DNA from: Porodaedalea pini
Lineage: Eukaryota > Basidiomycota > Agaricomycetes > Hymenochaetales > Hymenochaetaceae
Assembly (NCBI GenBank): GCA_002794775.1
Contig: NBAY01000002.1
Location: 1,550,001-1,614,000 of the forward strand
Direction: 5' to 3'
Length of the DNA stretch: 64,000 nucleotides
Shown: positions 11,435-22,488 of the stretch, piece by piece
How positions within the stretch are numbered: the first letter of the stretch is position 1
Layout: each line of letters starts with the position of its first letter
Notes under the pieces: generated by a model
The model's database searches: none
What the model was told of the DNA's origin: nothing
What the model saw: only the letters and a program-made list of their open reading frames with translations
Program-made: the position numbers and the translations under genes

Positions 11435-14110
11435 ATGGCAGAGTTCCACTCGCCCCTCCCGTGCCCCCGATCCCAGATGACTTGACTACTGTTCAGTTCA
11501 TGCTTGACTCGCATCATCCGACGCGACCGTTGCGCTCCGGAGACATTCCTTGGCTCATCGAAGAAAGCACTGGACGAAAGGTCGGCTTCGAGGAGGTACG
11601 TCTGCTCAGCATTTTAGTGTGTGCTCACGTTGAGCTAAGGATGTTCAGATTCGTTCGCGAACGCATGGATTGGCAAACGCCTTACACATGCGATGGGGAG
11701 TTGGTGCGTCTTACGTCTGATTTGTATTTGTCTTAGCTGTAGGACTCACGGGAGTACAGGCGAAGACGATGTTGGTCAGTAATCGAGGTAAACTGATCCT
11801 GTGAACAATTGCTCACTATGATTTAGTCTGCGTTTTCTCACCGAATCACGTCGGTAAGACATATAACGCGTGGACCGTGTTCTAGGCTCAATGTACTCGC
11901 ATGTCTTGACTGCAGATTATCCTGTTGCCATGTGGGCCGCGCACAGGCTCGGGGCAACCGTCTCGTACGTCTTGTCTTCAAGGTAGCTCTGTTTGTTTTA
12001 ATAACTTTTATAGATGTGCCAACCCCTCGTATACTGTCGAGGAGCTTGTACACCAGATCACAACCGCCAATGCTCTCGTACTGGTCTCGCACCCCGATAG
12101 CCTTACGACGACTCTCGCCGCAGCACGGCAATGTGGTTTAGCAGCGGATCATATCTTCCTCATGGATGAGCTCAAGTCCAAGAGTTCGATACCGTATCCA
12201 ACGATATCGGACCTCGTGAAAGAGGGAATGTCAAAGCCTATGTCTTTCACGGAGCGAAAGCTTGCTCCGGGAGAGGGCAAAACGAAGTTGGCATTTCTCA
12301 GCTTTTCCAGCGGTACAACAGGGAAACCGAAGGTCTGTTCAAAAAGCGACATACAATGATGTTTCACTTATACATATTTCTCTCCAGGCTGTCGCTATTC
12401 CCCACTACGCTGTACTCGCCAACATTGTTCAAATGGCTGCGTACCATAAAGTAAATGAAGATTACACATCTTGGGATAAACGCCGTTTCCGGCCAGGAGA
12501 TGTTGCAGTAGGCGGTACGCATCTACTCGTCGTTGCCCGTGAATATTTACTTATGCGCAAAATCAGTTCTTCCGTTCTTCCGTACGCTCGCTCTCTTCAA
12601 TCTGTTGAACCAGCAAACTAACGAAACATGTGATTAGATATCTACGGATTAGTCGTGAATGTGAGTGGGTCAGTGGATATATTCAAATATCTGATTCGTC
12701 ATTCCTCTATCTTGTGTAGTTGCACTGGCTGCTATTCTCAGGGGTATGTGGCCGCCGCTCCACTTATGTATTCTCATGATTTACTCATTCGGCTATATAG
12801 CTTACTATCGTCGTTATACCGAAATTCAATTTCGTAGAATTCCTAAAGAGTATAGATAGATTTAAAAGCACGCATCTTTTGTGAGTCTCTTTTTTGTTTC
12901 CATTTTCTGGCCTATCTAACTTTACCCGTTCAGCCTTGTCCCTCCTCAAGTAGTCCTGCTTTGCAAGGTCAGCATATTCTGTTTATTTGTGAATAAAGGT
13001 TAACTATGGTTCTAGCACCCGGCCGTCAAGAAATATGACCTGTCGCATATTCGTTTCTGCATTAGTGGCGCTGCACCTCTGTCCAGAGAATTAACACAGC
13101 AGCTCATCAAAGTCATTCCTAACGCCCAACTCGGCCAGGGATATGGTGAGTTGGCTAAATGTTCATCCCCTTACGAAGTTCCTATTACCCCTTCCTTATT
13201 TGGACCTTGATATAACACGCTTTTGCTTCGACTGTATGTTGATCCGGGGTCGACTGATTATCCTTCTCTCGGGCTCCACAGGTATGACCGAGACATGCAC
13301 GACTGTCACTCAGTTCCCGATCACGCAGCGAATCGGCACACCCGGAAGTGCAGGTCAACTGGTACCAGCCTGTGTCGCACGAGTCGTGAAGGCCGATGGA
13401 TCGCTAGCGAGTTACGATGAAGAAGGCGAATTGCAAGTGACTGGTCCCCAAATGGCGCTTAGATACTCAAACGACGAGAAGGCGTACGTGGTTCTCTTCT
13501 TTTTATACCGGTAAAGCCGTGCTGATGAGAGACGAAGTACTCAAGAAACGTTTGTAGATGGCTGGGTGAGGACCGGTGACGAGGTGAAATTTGCAAGGAA
13601 TGGCGACATCTTCATAGTCGATCGATTGAAGGTAAGACTATATGTCTTTTTAGTTTATGTTTTTCTTCATTAAACCGGTTGCAGGAAATTATTAAGGTTC
13701 GCGGCTTTCAAGTCGCACCTGCTGAGCTCGAAGGACATCTGTTGGACCACCCAGACATATCTGATGCTTGCGTCGTCGGTATACACGACGACTACAGCGG
13801 CGAGATACCTTTAGCTTTCGTCACGCTGGAGTCGCGCGCCGCTGCACGTGCAGATGGCAGCGCCGCAGAGGCAGAGAAGATTAGGCAAGCCATAATGAAG
13901 GTAGTGTTAAACACACCAATGGTCCTTCACTGGCTGACTGAACCGTGACAGCACGTCTCCGATGCGAAAGTGCAGTACAAATGGTTGAAGGGCGGCGTCG
14001 AGTTCGTCGATGTCATTCCGAAGAATCCCAGTGGCAAGCTGCTCAGGCGCTTAATGCGCGACAAGGCGAAGGAAATTATCGCAAAACGAAGCGTGAAGTC
14101 GAAACTCTAA
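11435..14110 (+). CDS. 4-coumarate-CoA ligase-like acyl-CoA synthetase, copy A (frameshift in exon 1, PTS1 tail)
   Basis: An ANL-superfamily enzyme that would adenylate a carboxylic acid and transfer it to CoA. Seventeen exons can be joined in phase, including micro-exons of 15 nt (11760-11774 and 12567-12581), for about 576 aa. Motifs present: AMP/P-loop box SFSSGTTGKPK; VLPFFHIYGLVV; GQGYGMTET; hinge region GWVRTGDEVKF with DRLKEIIKVRGFQV; and the catalytic lysine in PKNPSGKLLRRLM. The C-terminus SVKSKL ends in SKL, a canonical peroxisomal PTS1. In exon 1 a C5 run (GTGCCCCCGATC) is one base shorter than in copy B. From the ATG at 11435 this gives a stop at 11483-11485. An in-frame ATG at 11500 could rescue a protein lacking about 22 residues. 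Substrate is unknown (fatty, aryl or cinnamoyl acids are possible). Confidence 0.82.
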
Positions 14111-14757
14111 GTACATTTGACTGTGGTGGCGCAACTGAGTGTTTTATTTATGTTATATTTCGTCCGATGGAGGTGGGAGGTGTAGTTTTAGAATGGGATT
14201 GCATTCCGGCGGGCCTCTGTCCCAAAATCACTTCACGAACTACCTTCTTCGTCGTCGTTTTGATTTCATATGGTATGATTGGATAGTTGTTAGTAAGTTT
14301 TTTGTTTTACCGTGAAGATAAACGTATTCCCGTACTCAGAGTTTTTGCGGGTCAGATAGAAACATGAATTACTATACCAGTGTTCATTTCTTACAGCAGA
14401 ATATGAAATATTGAGCTAGTCTAGCTTTTGATTCACGAGAGAGAATTGGGCTCGGAATATTGTTCTGCATATTTGTGTGGACGTGACAATTATGCGGTTT
14501 AAATCAATCCGCCTTTCTGTTTCTTTCTTTGCTCTAAAAAACATATTAAATTCAGTATATCCACATTATTGATACTTAGGATAATTACACTATATTTTTA
14601 TTTTTATTTTTTTCTCAAGAAAGCCAGAGAGGAGAATTACTGCATTTGGATAGCGCCGATCATTTTCAAGTTATATTCACAGAGCGGGCAGCCGGGCACA
14701 TTCTTGCCTCTCTTCATCGACTTCGAACTTCGAAGAATCCCTATACTCTAATTTACG
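14111..14757. other. Spacer between the duplicated ligase genes
   Basis: This is 647 bp of AT-rich sequence (T-rich tract at 14587-14614) containing the 3' UTR of copy A. No gene or RNA was seen. The duplicated promoter begins at 14758. Confidence 0.5.
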
Positions 14758-14802
14758 ATAGCAAGCATGACAATTGGTCTCGGGAAACCTGGAGGCGCTA
14801 GA

Positions 14803-14808
14803 TATAAA
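14803..14808 (+). promoter_or_regulatory. TATA box of acyl-CoA ligase copy B
   Basis: TATAAA lies 55 bp before the ATG at 14858, in the same conserved context as copy A. Confidence 0.55.
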
Positions 14809-14857
14809 ATCCCCCGCCCACTCGCAAGCATGCTAGCCCTCCCTTGAATCCTCAATC

Positions 14858-17517
14858 ATGACAGAGTTCCACTCGCCCCTCCCGTGCCCTCCGATCCCAG
14901 ATGACTTGACAGCTGCTCAGTTCATGCTTGACTCGTATCATCCGACGAGACCGATGCGCTCGGGAGATATACCTTGCCTCATCGAAGACAGCACTGGGCG
15001 AAAGGTTGGCTTCGAGGAGGTGCGTGTACTAAGCACCTTACTAGACGCATATGCTGACGTCCAAGTGTTCAGATTCGTTCGCGTACGTACGGGCTGGCAA
15101 ACGCGCTACACATGCGATGGGGTGTTGGTGCGTCTTACTTCTGGCTCATATTTCTTTTCGCTTTAAGACTCACGGGCGTGCAGGTGAAGACGATGTTGGT
15201 CAGTAATCGAGGTACATTGCCCCTTTGTAAATATTCGCTCACTATGATTTAGTCTGCATCTTCTCACCGAATCATGTCGGTAAGACTTAACGTGTCTATC
15301 GGGTTCCAGGCTCTATGCACTCACATGCCTTGACTGCAGATTATCCTGTCGCCATGTGGGCCGCGCACAGGCTCGGGGCAACTGTCTCGTACGTCTTGCC
15401 TTCAAGATAGCTTTATTTGTTTTAACGTAAGTTTTATAGATGCGCCAATCCTTCGTATGCCGCCGAGGAGCTTGTACACCAGATAACCACTGTCAAGGCT
15501 CTCGTACTGGTCTCGCACCCCGATAGCCTTACGACGGCTCTCGCCGCAGCACGGCAATGCGGTTTAGCAGCGGATCATATCTTCCTCATGGATGAGCTCA
15601 AGTCCAAGAGTTCGATACTCGTATCCAACGATATCGGACCTCGTGAAAGAGGGAATGTCAAAGCCGACGTCTTTCACGGAGCGAAAGCTTGCTCCGGGAG
15701 AGGGCAAAACGAAGCTTGCATTTATCAGCTTTTCCAGTGGAACGACAGGCAAACCAAAGGTACTTTCCCCAAATGCATGTAATGATGTCTTAATCATATA
15801 TTTCTCTCCAGGCTGTCGCTATTTCCCATTATGCCGTGCTCGCCAATATCATCCAATCGGCGGCGCATTGTAAAGTAAATGAAGATTATACATCTTGGGA
15901 TAAACGTCGTTTCCGACCGGGGGACGTTGCAGTTGGCGGTACGCATCTACTCGTCGTTGTCCGTGAATACTTTACTTATGCGCAAAATCAGTTCTTCCGT
16001 TCTTCCGTACGCTCGCTCTTTTTAATCTGTTAAACCTGCAAACTAATGAAATATATGAGTAGATATCTATGGATTGATCGTGAATGTGAGTGGATCTCCG
16101 CATATGTTCAAATATCTGATTCGTAACTCTTTATCTATGTAGTTGCACTGGCTGCTATTCTCAGGGGTATGTGGCCGCCGCTCCACTTATGTATTCTCAT
16201 GATTTACTCATCCGGCTTTATAGCTTACTGTCGTCGTTATACCGAAATTCAATTTCGTAGAATTCCTAAAGAGTATAGATAGATTTAAAATCACGCATCT
16301 TTTGTAAGTTTGCATCTTCTCCCGCATTTTCTAAACCCGACACACTTCATCCGTTCAGCATCGTTCCCCCTCAAATAGTTCTGCTCTGTAAGGTCAGCGG
16401 CTTCTGTTTATTTGTGAATAAAGATTAACTATGGATCTAGCATCCGGCCGTCAAGAAATATGACCTGTCGCATATTCGTTTCTGTATCAGTGGCGCTGCT
16501 CCCTTGTCCAGAGAACTAACACAACAACTCGTCAAAGTCATTCCTAACGCTGAGATTGGCCAAGGATATGGTGAGCTGGCTAAATGTTCATCCCCTTCCG
16601 AAGTCCCTTCCTTTTTTGCTCCATATGACACGCCATTGCTTGTTGATCTGGGGTCGACTGATTTTCCTTCTCTCGGGTTTCACAGGGATGACCGAGGCAT
16701 GTATTGCGATGTTTCCGATCACGCAGCGAATCGGCACACCCGGAGGTGCAGGTCAACTGGTACCGGGTTGTGTCGCGCGCGTTGTGAAGGCCGATGGATC
16801 ACTTGCGAGCTACGAAGAAATGGGAGAGCTGCAAGTGACTGGCCCACAAATAGCGCTGAGGTACACAAATAACGAGAAGGCGTATGTGATTGTCTTCTTT
16901 TTATCCCATTGAGGCTGTGCTGATGAGAGACGAAGTACTCAAGAAACGTTTGTAGATGGCTGGGTGAGGACTGGTGACGAGGTGAAATTTGCAAGGAATG
17001 GCGACATCTTCATAATCGATCGTTTGAAGGTGGGATTGTATTTTTCTTTTTTTGCCTTGAATTTTATTTATTGAATCGATTGCAGGAAATCCTCAAGGTG
17101 CGCGGCTTCCAAGTCGCACCTGCCGAGCTTGAAGGCCATCTGTTGGACCATCCAGATGTGGCTGATGCATGCGTCGTCGGCATTCCAGACGACTACAGCG
17201 GTGAAGTCCCTCTTGCTTTCGTCATGCTAGAGCCTCGTACAGCTGCACGAGCGAACAGCAGTGTCGCAGAAGCAGAGAGGATTAAGCAGTCCATTATGAA
17301 GGTAAGTAATCTGCAGACTATACCTGTTCCTTCATTAGAACTCACGTATCTCTGTCAGCACGTTTCAGATGCAAAGGTGCAATATAAATGGTTGGAGGGT
17401 GGCGTCGAGTTCGTCGATACCATTCCGAAGAATCCCAGCGGAAAGTTGCTCCGACGCCTGATGCGCGACAAAGCAAAGGATATTGTTGCCAAGCGCAATG
17501 TGAAGACAAAGCTTTGA
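14858..17517 (+). CDS. 4-coumarate-CoA ligase-like acyl-CoA synthetase, copy B (frameshift in exon 6)
   Basis: Tandem paralogue of the gene at 11435, with the same 17-exon layout. Exon 1 (14858-15019, 54 codons) is intact here: MTEFHSPLPCPPIPDD. Motifs are kept: SFSSGTTGKPK, VLPFF plus HIYGLIVN, GQGYGMTEACIA, GWVRTGDEVKF, ILKVRGFQVAPAEL and PKNPSGKLLRRLM. In exon 6, at about 15617-15622, it reads gatactcgtatcc where copy A has gataccgtatcc. The extra base puts the exon into a frame that ends at 15780-15782, before the catalytic domains. The C-terminus NVKTKL ends in TKL, a weaker PTS1 variant than SKL in copy A. Either the gene is a recent pseudogene or the base is a sequencing error. Confidence 0.8.
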
Positions 17518-17811
17518 CTACACTTGACTAGATGAGAAACGCAGTTAAGATCGAGATAGTATTAAGGTCGACTTTGTTTCGATAGTTTACTAGAGAACAA
17601 CCTTTTTTATTTCCAGCAATGTGATTGGATGTCTCGAATCTTATCTTATCCAGAAGATAAACGTATTGACTCGACGCGTCGGAAAGTCATATCGGACCGG
17701 TGGAAGCGCCATCCAGCTTGAGTCTGATGTCTTCTTCCAGCGCCCACTCTGTGAATCTGTCCTTCAAATTTCACGGTCACCTACGTCCGCCCACGTAACG
17801 ACACAACCGCA

Positions 17812-19753
17812 ATGTCGGAAGAAGCGCCTCTCCTTCATGAAGGATCTTGCGCAGAGCACGACGTATACGACCGCTTTGATCGTTCGAAAAAGCGAGCCAT
17901 CGTAGCTATTGTCTGCTGGACTGGTCTGATTCCTCGTGAGTCTTGCTTCTTTATGTATACCATTTTCATCATTTTCTGGATCACTAGCTTTGTGAAGTGG
18001 ATGCTCGTATGCTTACATTTTTCTTTAGTTTTCGTATCTGGGTCCTTTGTTCCGTCGATCCCCCAGATCGTGAAAGATTTGAACTCAACTGCGACTATTA
18101 TCAAGTGAATTTGGCACTCTTTTTTTTAACACTATACTTCGTATAACACCTGCACGATAGTCTCGCCGTCAGTCTATCCATCCTCACGGTCTCCTGCTCC
18201 AGCCTCCTGTGGGCTACGTATTCCGGATATTGTGAGTATCCAGCATAAGTCAGGTTCTCGACGAAAGACTATTTCTGACGGTATTGTAGATGGTCGTCGC
18301 CCGGTGTATCTTATGTCTTTGCCAGTTCTGTGTCTTGGATCTCTAGGGGTCAGCTCCTCGCAGAATGTGCCAACGCTGATAGCATGTCGTATTGTGCAAG
18401 CTTTTGGTTCTTCGGTTGGAATGTCCGTCGGTTTGGGCGTAATCGCCGATATATATAGACTAGAAGAGCGCGGAACAGCCATGGGCATCTTTTTTGCGGT
18501 GAGTGACATGTCTAAGCGTGGAGGAAACTCATATACTCAAACTCTCGTCTTCGCAGGCAGCCCTACTCGGACCCGCTTTGGCTCCTTTGGCTGGCGGCAT
18601 CGCTACACACTACTATACCTGGCGACACATGCACTACGCGCTCTTCCTCGTTGGCTTATCCGCCTTTCTTTTAATTCTGTTCTTCCTGCCGGAGACTAGT
18701 CATCCCGGAGCGCTGGGCATCGAAAAGGCTGAGGAGGAAGGTCGCAGCTCCAAGCGATTCGTTCTGCTTAATCCCTTTAGAAGTTTGTGGCTTCTCGAGA
18801 GCCCAAATCTGATGGCCGTAGTAAGTACTGATTATTTGCATGCGTGCGGGAAACTCATGCAAGGATTCAGACCTTTATAGGGACTGTTGTTTTGATAACG
18901 GACTATGGTTAGATTTTTTACTGTTCGGCTTATATACCTGAGCACAGAGCTGACCGCCCTTATCCTCTAGTTCTTCTAATACCTTTAGCATATACCATTG
19001 TGAGTACTTCTATTTATGTTGACTTTAAGTGCTTGAAATGCTGGCATGCAGGGAGTACGGTACAATATCACTAACGAAGCACTCATTGGCGCATTCTTTC
19101 TCCCTAATGGGTTAGGGAACTTCAGTGCGTGTTTCGCGCTGACTCTGGCGGGAGCAAATGACAACTGTTTGCCTAGTCGGAGCGCCGTTAGCTGGACACT
19201 TGTCTGATAAGACCCTCATAAAATTGCGGAAGCGTAGGAACGGCATATGGGTGCCCGAAGACCGATTACAAGGGACCATGGTCGGCGCAGCGTTCTTGGT
19301 TCCTATGTCAGTTCTATTGTCAGGCATCATCACACACTTTATCCCGGGAAAATTTGGTATCGTTCTCAATCTACTTTGTCTCTTCTGCAACGGTCTCGGG
19401 GTAAAATGCATGATTAATACGAGAATTCAATGTGGACATGCACTTATTGCTCGCCAGGTGGACTTTGTTTTGAGCCCCTCATCGGCGTATAGCGTAGATA
19501 TAATGCATTCTCGCAGCGCCGAAGTCATGGCCGCTACAAGGTGAGATCTATGAATATTATTTCGAGAGATATATTTCACGACATCTATCTTCTCCAGCGG
19601 CCTACGCGGCATTCTGCTGGCCATGGTTACGACAGGCATTCTACCCTCAATCAATTCCATCGGCGTCCTATACACAGATTTTATTGCAGCATCGCTCGCT
19701 TGGTTAGGAGCATTGTAATGTCTTTTGCTTATTTTTGTAGGTCTTGCAACTGA
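17812..19753 (+). CDS. MFS transporter, DHA1 drug:H+ antiporter-like
   Basis: Membrane carrier with a multi-exon structure (about ten introns) and an apparently unbroken frame. It starts MSEEAPLLHEGSCAEHD. Recognisable pieces, in order: SGSFVPSIPQIVKDL; the loop 2-3 motif YGRRPVYL, following a TM segment ending ATYSGY; ACRIVQAFGSSVGMSVGLGV (motif C-like, TM5 region); RLEERGTAMGIFFAAALLGP; WRHMHYALF; a central loop with GIEKAEEEG; and the second half with GAPLAGHLSDKT and GIWVPEDRLQGT. The last exons read SGLRGILLAMVTTGILPSIN and end LGALSCN with TGA at 19751. The layout matches fungal DHA1 exporters of the Tpo/Qdr/Aqr type, though the cargo cannot be told. It lies directly downstream of the ligase pair in the same direction. 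Confidence 0.82.
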
Positions 19754-20389
19754 TTTCGGGAAATACAGAGTCATGTGGGCGTTAATAAAGTATGGAGACC
19801 GCATGCGAGCATGGAAGGATATAGGATATTCAACAATAGATACAACTTAGATCTTTCAGATGTATCGGATTCACTGCACTTACCAAATGAGTTTCTCCTT
19901 GGTAATTGCTAAAGAGTAAAGCTTGAAAAAAAAAAACATTTCTGCAAACTACCAGACACAGCCAGTGACTTGATATCCAGCTACTTTTAGATATTTTCTA
20001 CTCCAGAACTTCTACTTTCCAAGTTCCTGTCGGTACTTCAAGTACTCCGATAGGAGTACTTGCATACACTAACAAGATGTCTACCTTTCTAACAAGACAA
20101 GTGCCACTGGCTTACAGTTCTAACAAGCTTAAGCTCTGACATGAAGTTGACAGTTGAATGTGTTTGAGACTTGGGCTCACAGTTTGATTAGAATGAGTAT
20201 ATAGTTGATACCGATGATGGACCATATTTCTGCCTTTGAAAAGAGTACTGGTTACATGAATCTTTGATGTAGCAAACTGAAGAATCAAAAGAACAACTAA
20301 TGGTTAATGCGCTGGTCTGCAAAGATAGAGAGTATTCAGATTAGGTAAACCAATATTCAAACAACAGTACTAGTGTTTGTGACGCAAAA
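19754..20389. other. Intergenic region without recognised genes
   Basis: 636 bp, AT-rich, with short direct repetition of agtactc/gagtact-like and ctaacaag words around 20030-20130. It may be decayed mobile DNA. No coding exon was seen. Confidence 0.35.
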
Positions 20390-20472
20390 GGTCATGGTGG
20401 GACTCAAACCCACAATCTTTGGCTTAAATTTCCACATCCGGAAACCAGCACAATGCCATTTCGCCGCATATA
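20390..20472 (-). pseudogene. Degenerate tRNA-like sequence (tRNA pseudogene or SINE head)
   Basis: On the minus strand the 3' half is a perfect T arm, GTGGG-TTTGAGT-CCCAC, followed by CATGACC and a T4 stretch (pol III terminator). An A-box-like segment (GGCGAAATGG) and the string GGTTTCCGGATG match the neighbouring tRNA-Arg at 20529. The 5' acceptor strand (TATATGC) cannot pair with the 3' strand CATGACC, and the anticodon stem is poor, so it is probably not a working tRNA. Confidence 0.5.
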
Positions 20473-20528
20473 GCATACTTCACATATAATCAATGAGTTC
20501 TAAGTCAAAAAATGAAAGATAAAAAAAT

Positions 20529-20647
20529 GGTCATCTGGCGTAATGGCAACGCGCCAGTTTCCGGATTAGGAAGTACATTCTCATACCTAAATGTCTTACT
20601 TTCTAATGGCGAGCTGGAGATTGTGAGTTCGAGTCTCACGATGATCG
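20529..20647 (+). tRNA. tRNA-Arg (anticodon CCG) with a 47-nt intron
   Basis: A full cloverleaf can be drawn. The acceptor is GGTCATC (20529-20535) with GATGATC (20640-20646), 7 bp including one G-U. The D stem is GCGT/ACGC with GG in its loop. The anticodon stem is CCAGT/GCTGG and the loop TTCCGGA gives anticodon CCG at 20561-20563. The intron is 20565-20611, one base 3' of the anticodon as usual. The T arm is GTGAG-TTCGAGT-CTCAC, with discriminator base G. Box A (TGGCGTAATGG) and box B (GTTCGAGTC) are present, and a T5 run follows within 12 bases. It could instead head a tRNA-derived SINE, given the related copy 57 bp upstream on the other strand. Confidence 0.75.
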
Positions 20648-21374
20648 TTGTGTTTTTCTTCTTCCTTGTTCATTCTTTTCTTGTTTACATTTATATTTAC
20701 TTATTTCTCGGCTTTTCACTCAATTCTCTATGTCTTTTTTACATATCTTAACATGCGGTGATGCACATCCGTTGGGAATTTGTTTTTTAAAAACCAGTGT
20801 ACCGCGACGCGTCGCTCGTCGCAAGGTCTCCGAGTTTGTGTCGAACGCATTCTCACAACTTGATAGGCTCGCGACAAGCTCAAACAATATAGGACCCTCT
20901 ATTGCCATTATTCGTCTATTCTTTCTCACATTCCGAAATGCAAGCAAGCTTAAGTTAGGGCTTCGGACTCCGTGACGCGTCTGACGACGCGCCGCTTCAT
21001 CCTCGACATGCTCGTCGACGAACCTCATGTTACTGTATCTGAGGTAATCTTGTCGGAGCTTGATAGGTGGGCGGCCTCAGCGCAAGAAGTCCCAGCAATT
21101 GGTATTTATGATCCGCGATAGCATGTTGCTTTGAACACTTCATCTGGCACTTCAGGCTTCTGTGAAGAGAGTTTCCAAGAATCATAAGGACTGAACTCCA
21201 TTAATATTTGTATTGTATTATGTTGCGAAATTTATCATATATAAGAAAGTTGAAACGGAATGAAATTATTTTTCCTTTCGATCACGAGGCGCGCCGCGAC
21301 GCGTCCTCTTTGACTCTGTCAATCGCGTCCACCATCGTTAGACAACACGATCATACCACCCCTACTTTAAAATC
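20648..21374. other. Intergenic region with three ACGCGT motifs
   Basis: 727 bp upstream of the BCL7-like gene. ACGCGT occurs at 20807, 20975 and 21299. No gene is evident; the ORFs here are short and unlike proteins. Confidence 0.4.
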
Positions 21375-22201
21375 ATGTCGGCAAGACGAAGGATCGGAGT
21401 CAGCACTGCGACGACGGAAGCTGCTCGGAGACAACTTATGCAACCTGTTCCGTGCTGGGAGAAGGTGGGTTCATCCTTTGTGCATCTCATTTCAATTCGT
21501 GGTTTACTCATGGTACTGCATTCAAAACAGGTCTGGGTAGCACCCCAAGATGCCCCAGCCGGCTCGACGCTAAAGGTATACAAGTGGGTAAAAACAGACA
21601 AGAAACAAGTAAGCGAGAATAAAGTCTTCCCAGTTCTCGTTAGATTTTTAACGCTGCATTCCTCAAGAACTTCAGCGACGACGAGGAAGAACCGGATTTG
21701 CCCCTCGTACCTTTGCCAGATTTGGAACCCGAAGCAAACGAGGGAGACGATGACATGGAGCAAGACGACCAAGCTACCTCCGTGGCACCCGATACAGCTT
21801 CTCGAGCTGTTTCAGAGCCCGTCACTATCCCGCAGGAGCCAGAGGACTCGACACCTGCTCCTCCGAAACCTCATCCTCTGTCCATGTCGCTGGTACCCGA
21901 CTCCCCAACACCTGCGCCCGAAATCGACGACACGGTTCTGAACGCAGCCCTCAACCCCCTCGACCCAGCCGTAGATGACACAGGCGCCCTCGATGACGTA
22001 CCGGGGACGTCGCTGCAAGTACCTCCAGAATTGAGCGGAGAAATCAACGTCGATTTGGACATGTCTCAGTTGGGACCTGATGGGGAGCCATTCGAGAACA
22101 CTGGGGATTTGGCGCAGCTACAAGCGACTGATTCGTTACTGGGGGGAGAGGCAATGGATGAGAGTTCAGACCCTTTCAATCCACCTCAAATTACTCAATG
22201 A
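21375..22201 (+). CDS. BCL7 N-terminal-domain protein
   Basis: Exons 21375-21464, 21531-21608 and 21668-22201 join in phase for 233 aa. The N-terminus MSARRRIGVSTATTEAARRQ leads into WEKVWVAPQDAPAGSTLKVY and KWVKTDKKQ, the conserved BCL7 block (W-E-K-x-W-V ... L-x-x-Y-K-W-V). The rest is acidic, Pro-rich and disordered (SDDEEEPDLPLVPLPDLEPE; LDMSQLGPDGEPFENTGD). In animals BCL7 proteins are accessory subunits of SWI/SNF (BAF) chromatin remodelers; the fungal role is inferred. The conserved block is split by introns after WEK and after KKQ. Confidence 0.68.
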
Positions 22202-22488
22202 ACAGCCATCTTGCCTCCGAAATATGTATAATCACTTATTTATCTGTCTTGCTGTTCAAGTTGTTATTTAATAGGTCTGGTTGTCATTGTCCTTAACCGC
22301 CTTTTTCATGTACTGCTATGGCATGATACAGATGCCTTGTTTGCATCCGAGCTATGTTAAAGGAACACGCATACCGACCAGCACTGAAGATTCAAAGCCT
22401 CGATGTTGCAAAGATAGCAGCCAGCGACGGTGTGCCTTCAACGGACCGCAACGACATGAAATTCAGGGACCTATCCCTCTGTCGATGA

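Larger units (their letters stand above)
11318..17517 (+). repeat. Segmental tandem duplication (unit about 3.44 kb) carrying two acyl-CoA ligase genes
   Basis: The segment starting at 11318 (atagcaagcatgac) reappears at 14758. Both copies keep a TATA box, the leader before the ATG (aatcatg), all 16 intron positions and even matching intron sequence, such as the intron around 12520 versus 15940. This is duplication of genomic DNA rather than retroposition. Copies differ by scattered substitutions, small indels and a 6-nt coding deletion (TCTTVTQFP versus ACIAMFP). Confidence 0.85.

Noticed and set aside
11435..19753. Secondary-metabolite biosynthetic cluster (two CoA ligases plus MFS exporter)
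   Set aside because: No backbone enzyme (PKS, NRPS, terpene cyclase), P450 or dedicated regulator lies nearby. Tandem duplication beside a transporter is the simpler description.
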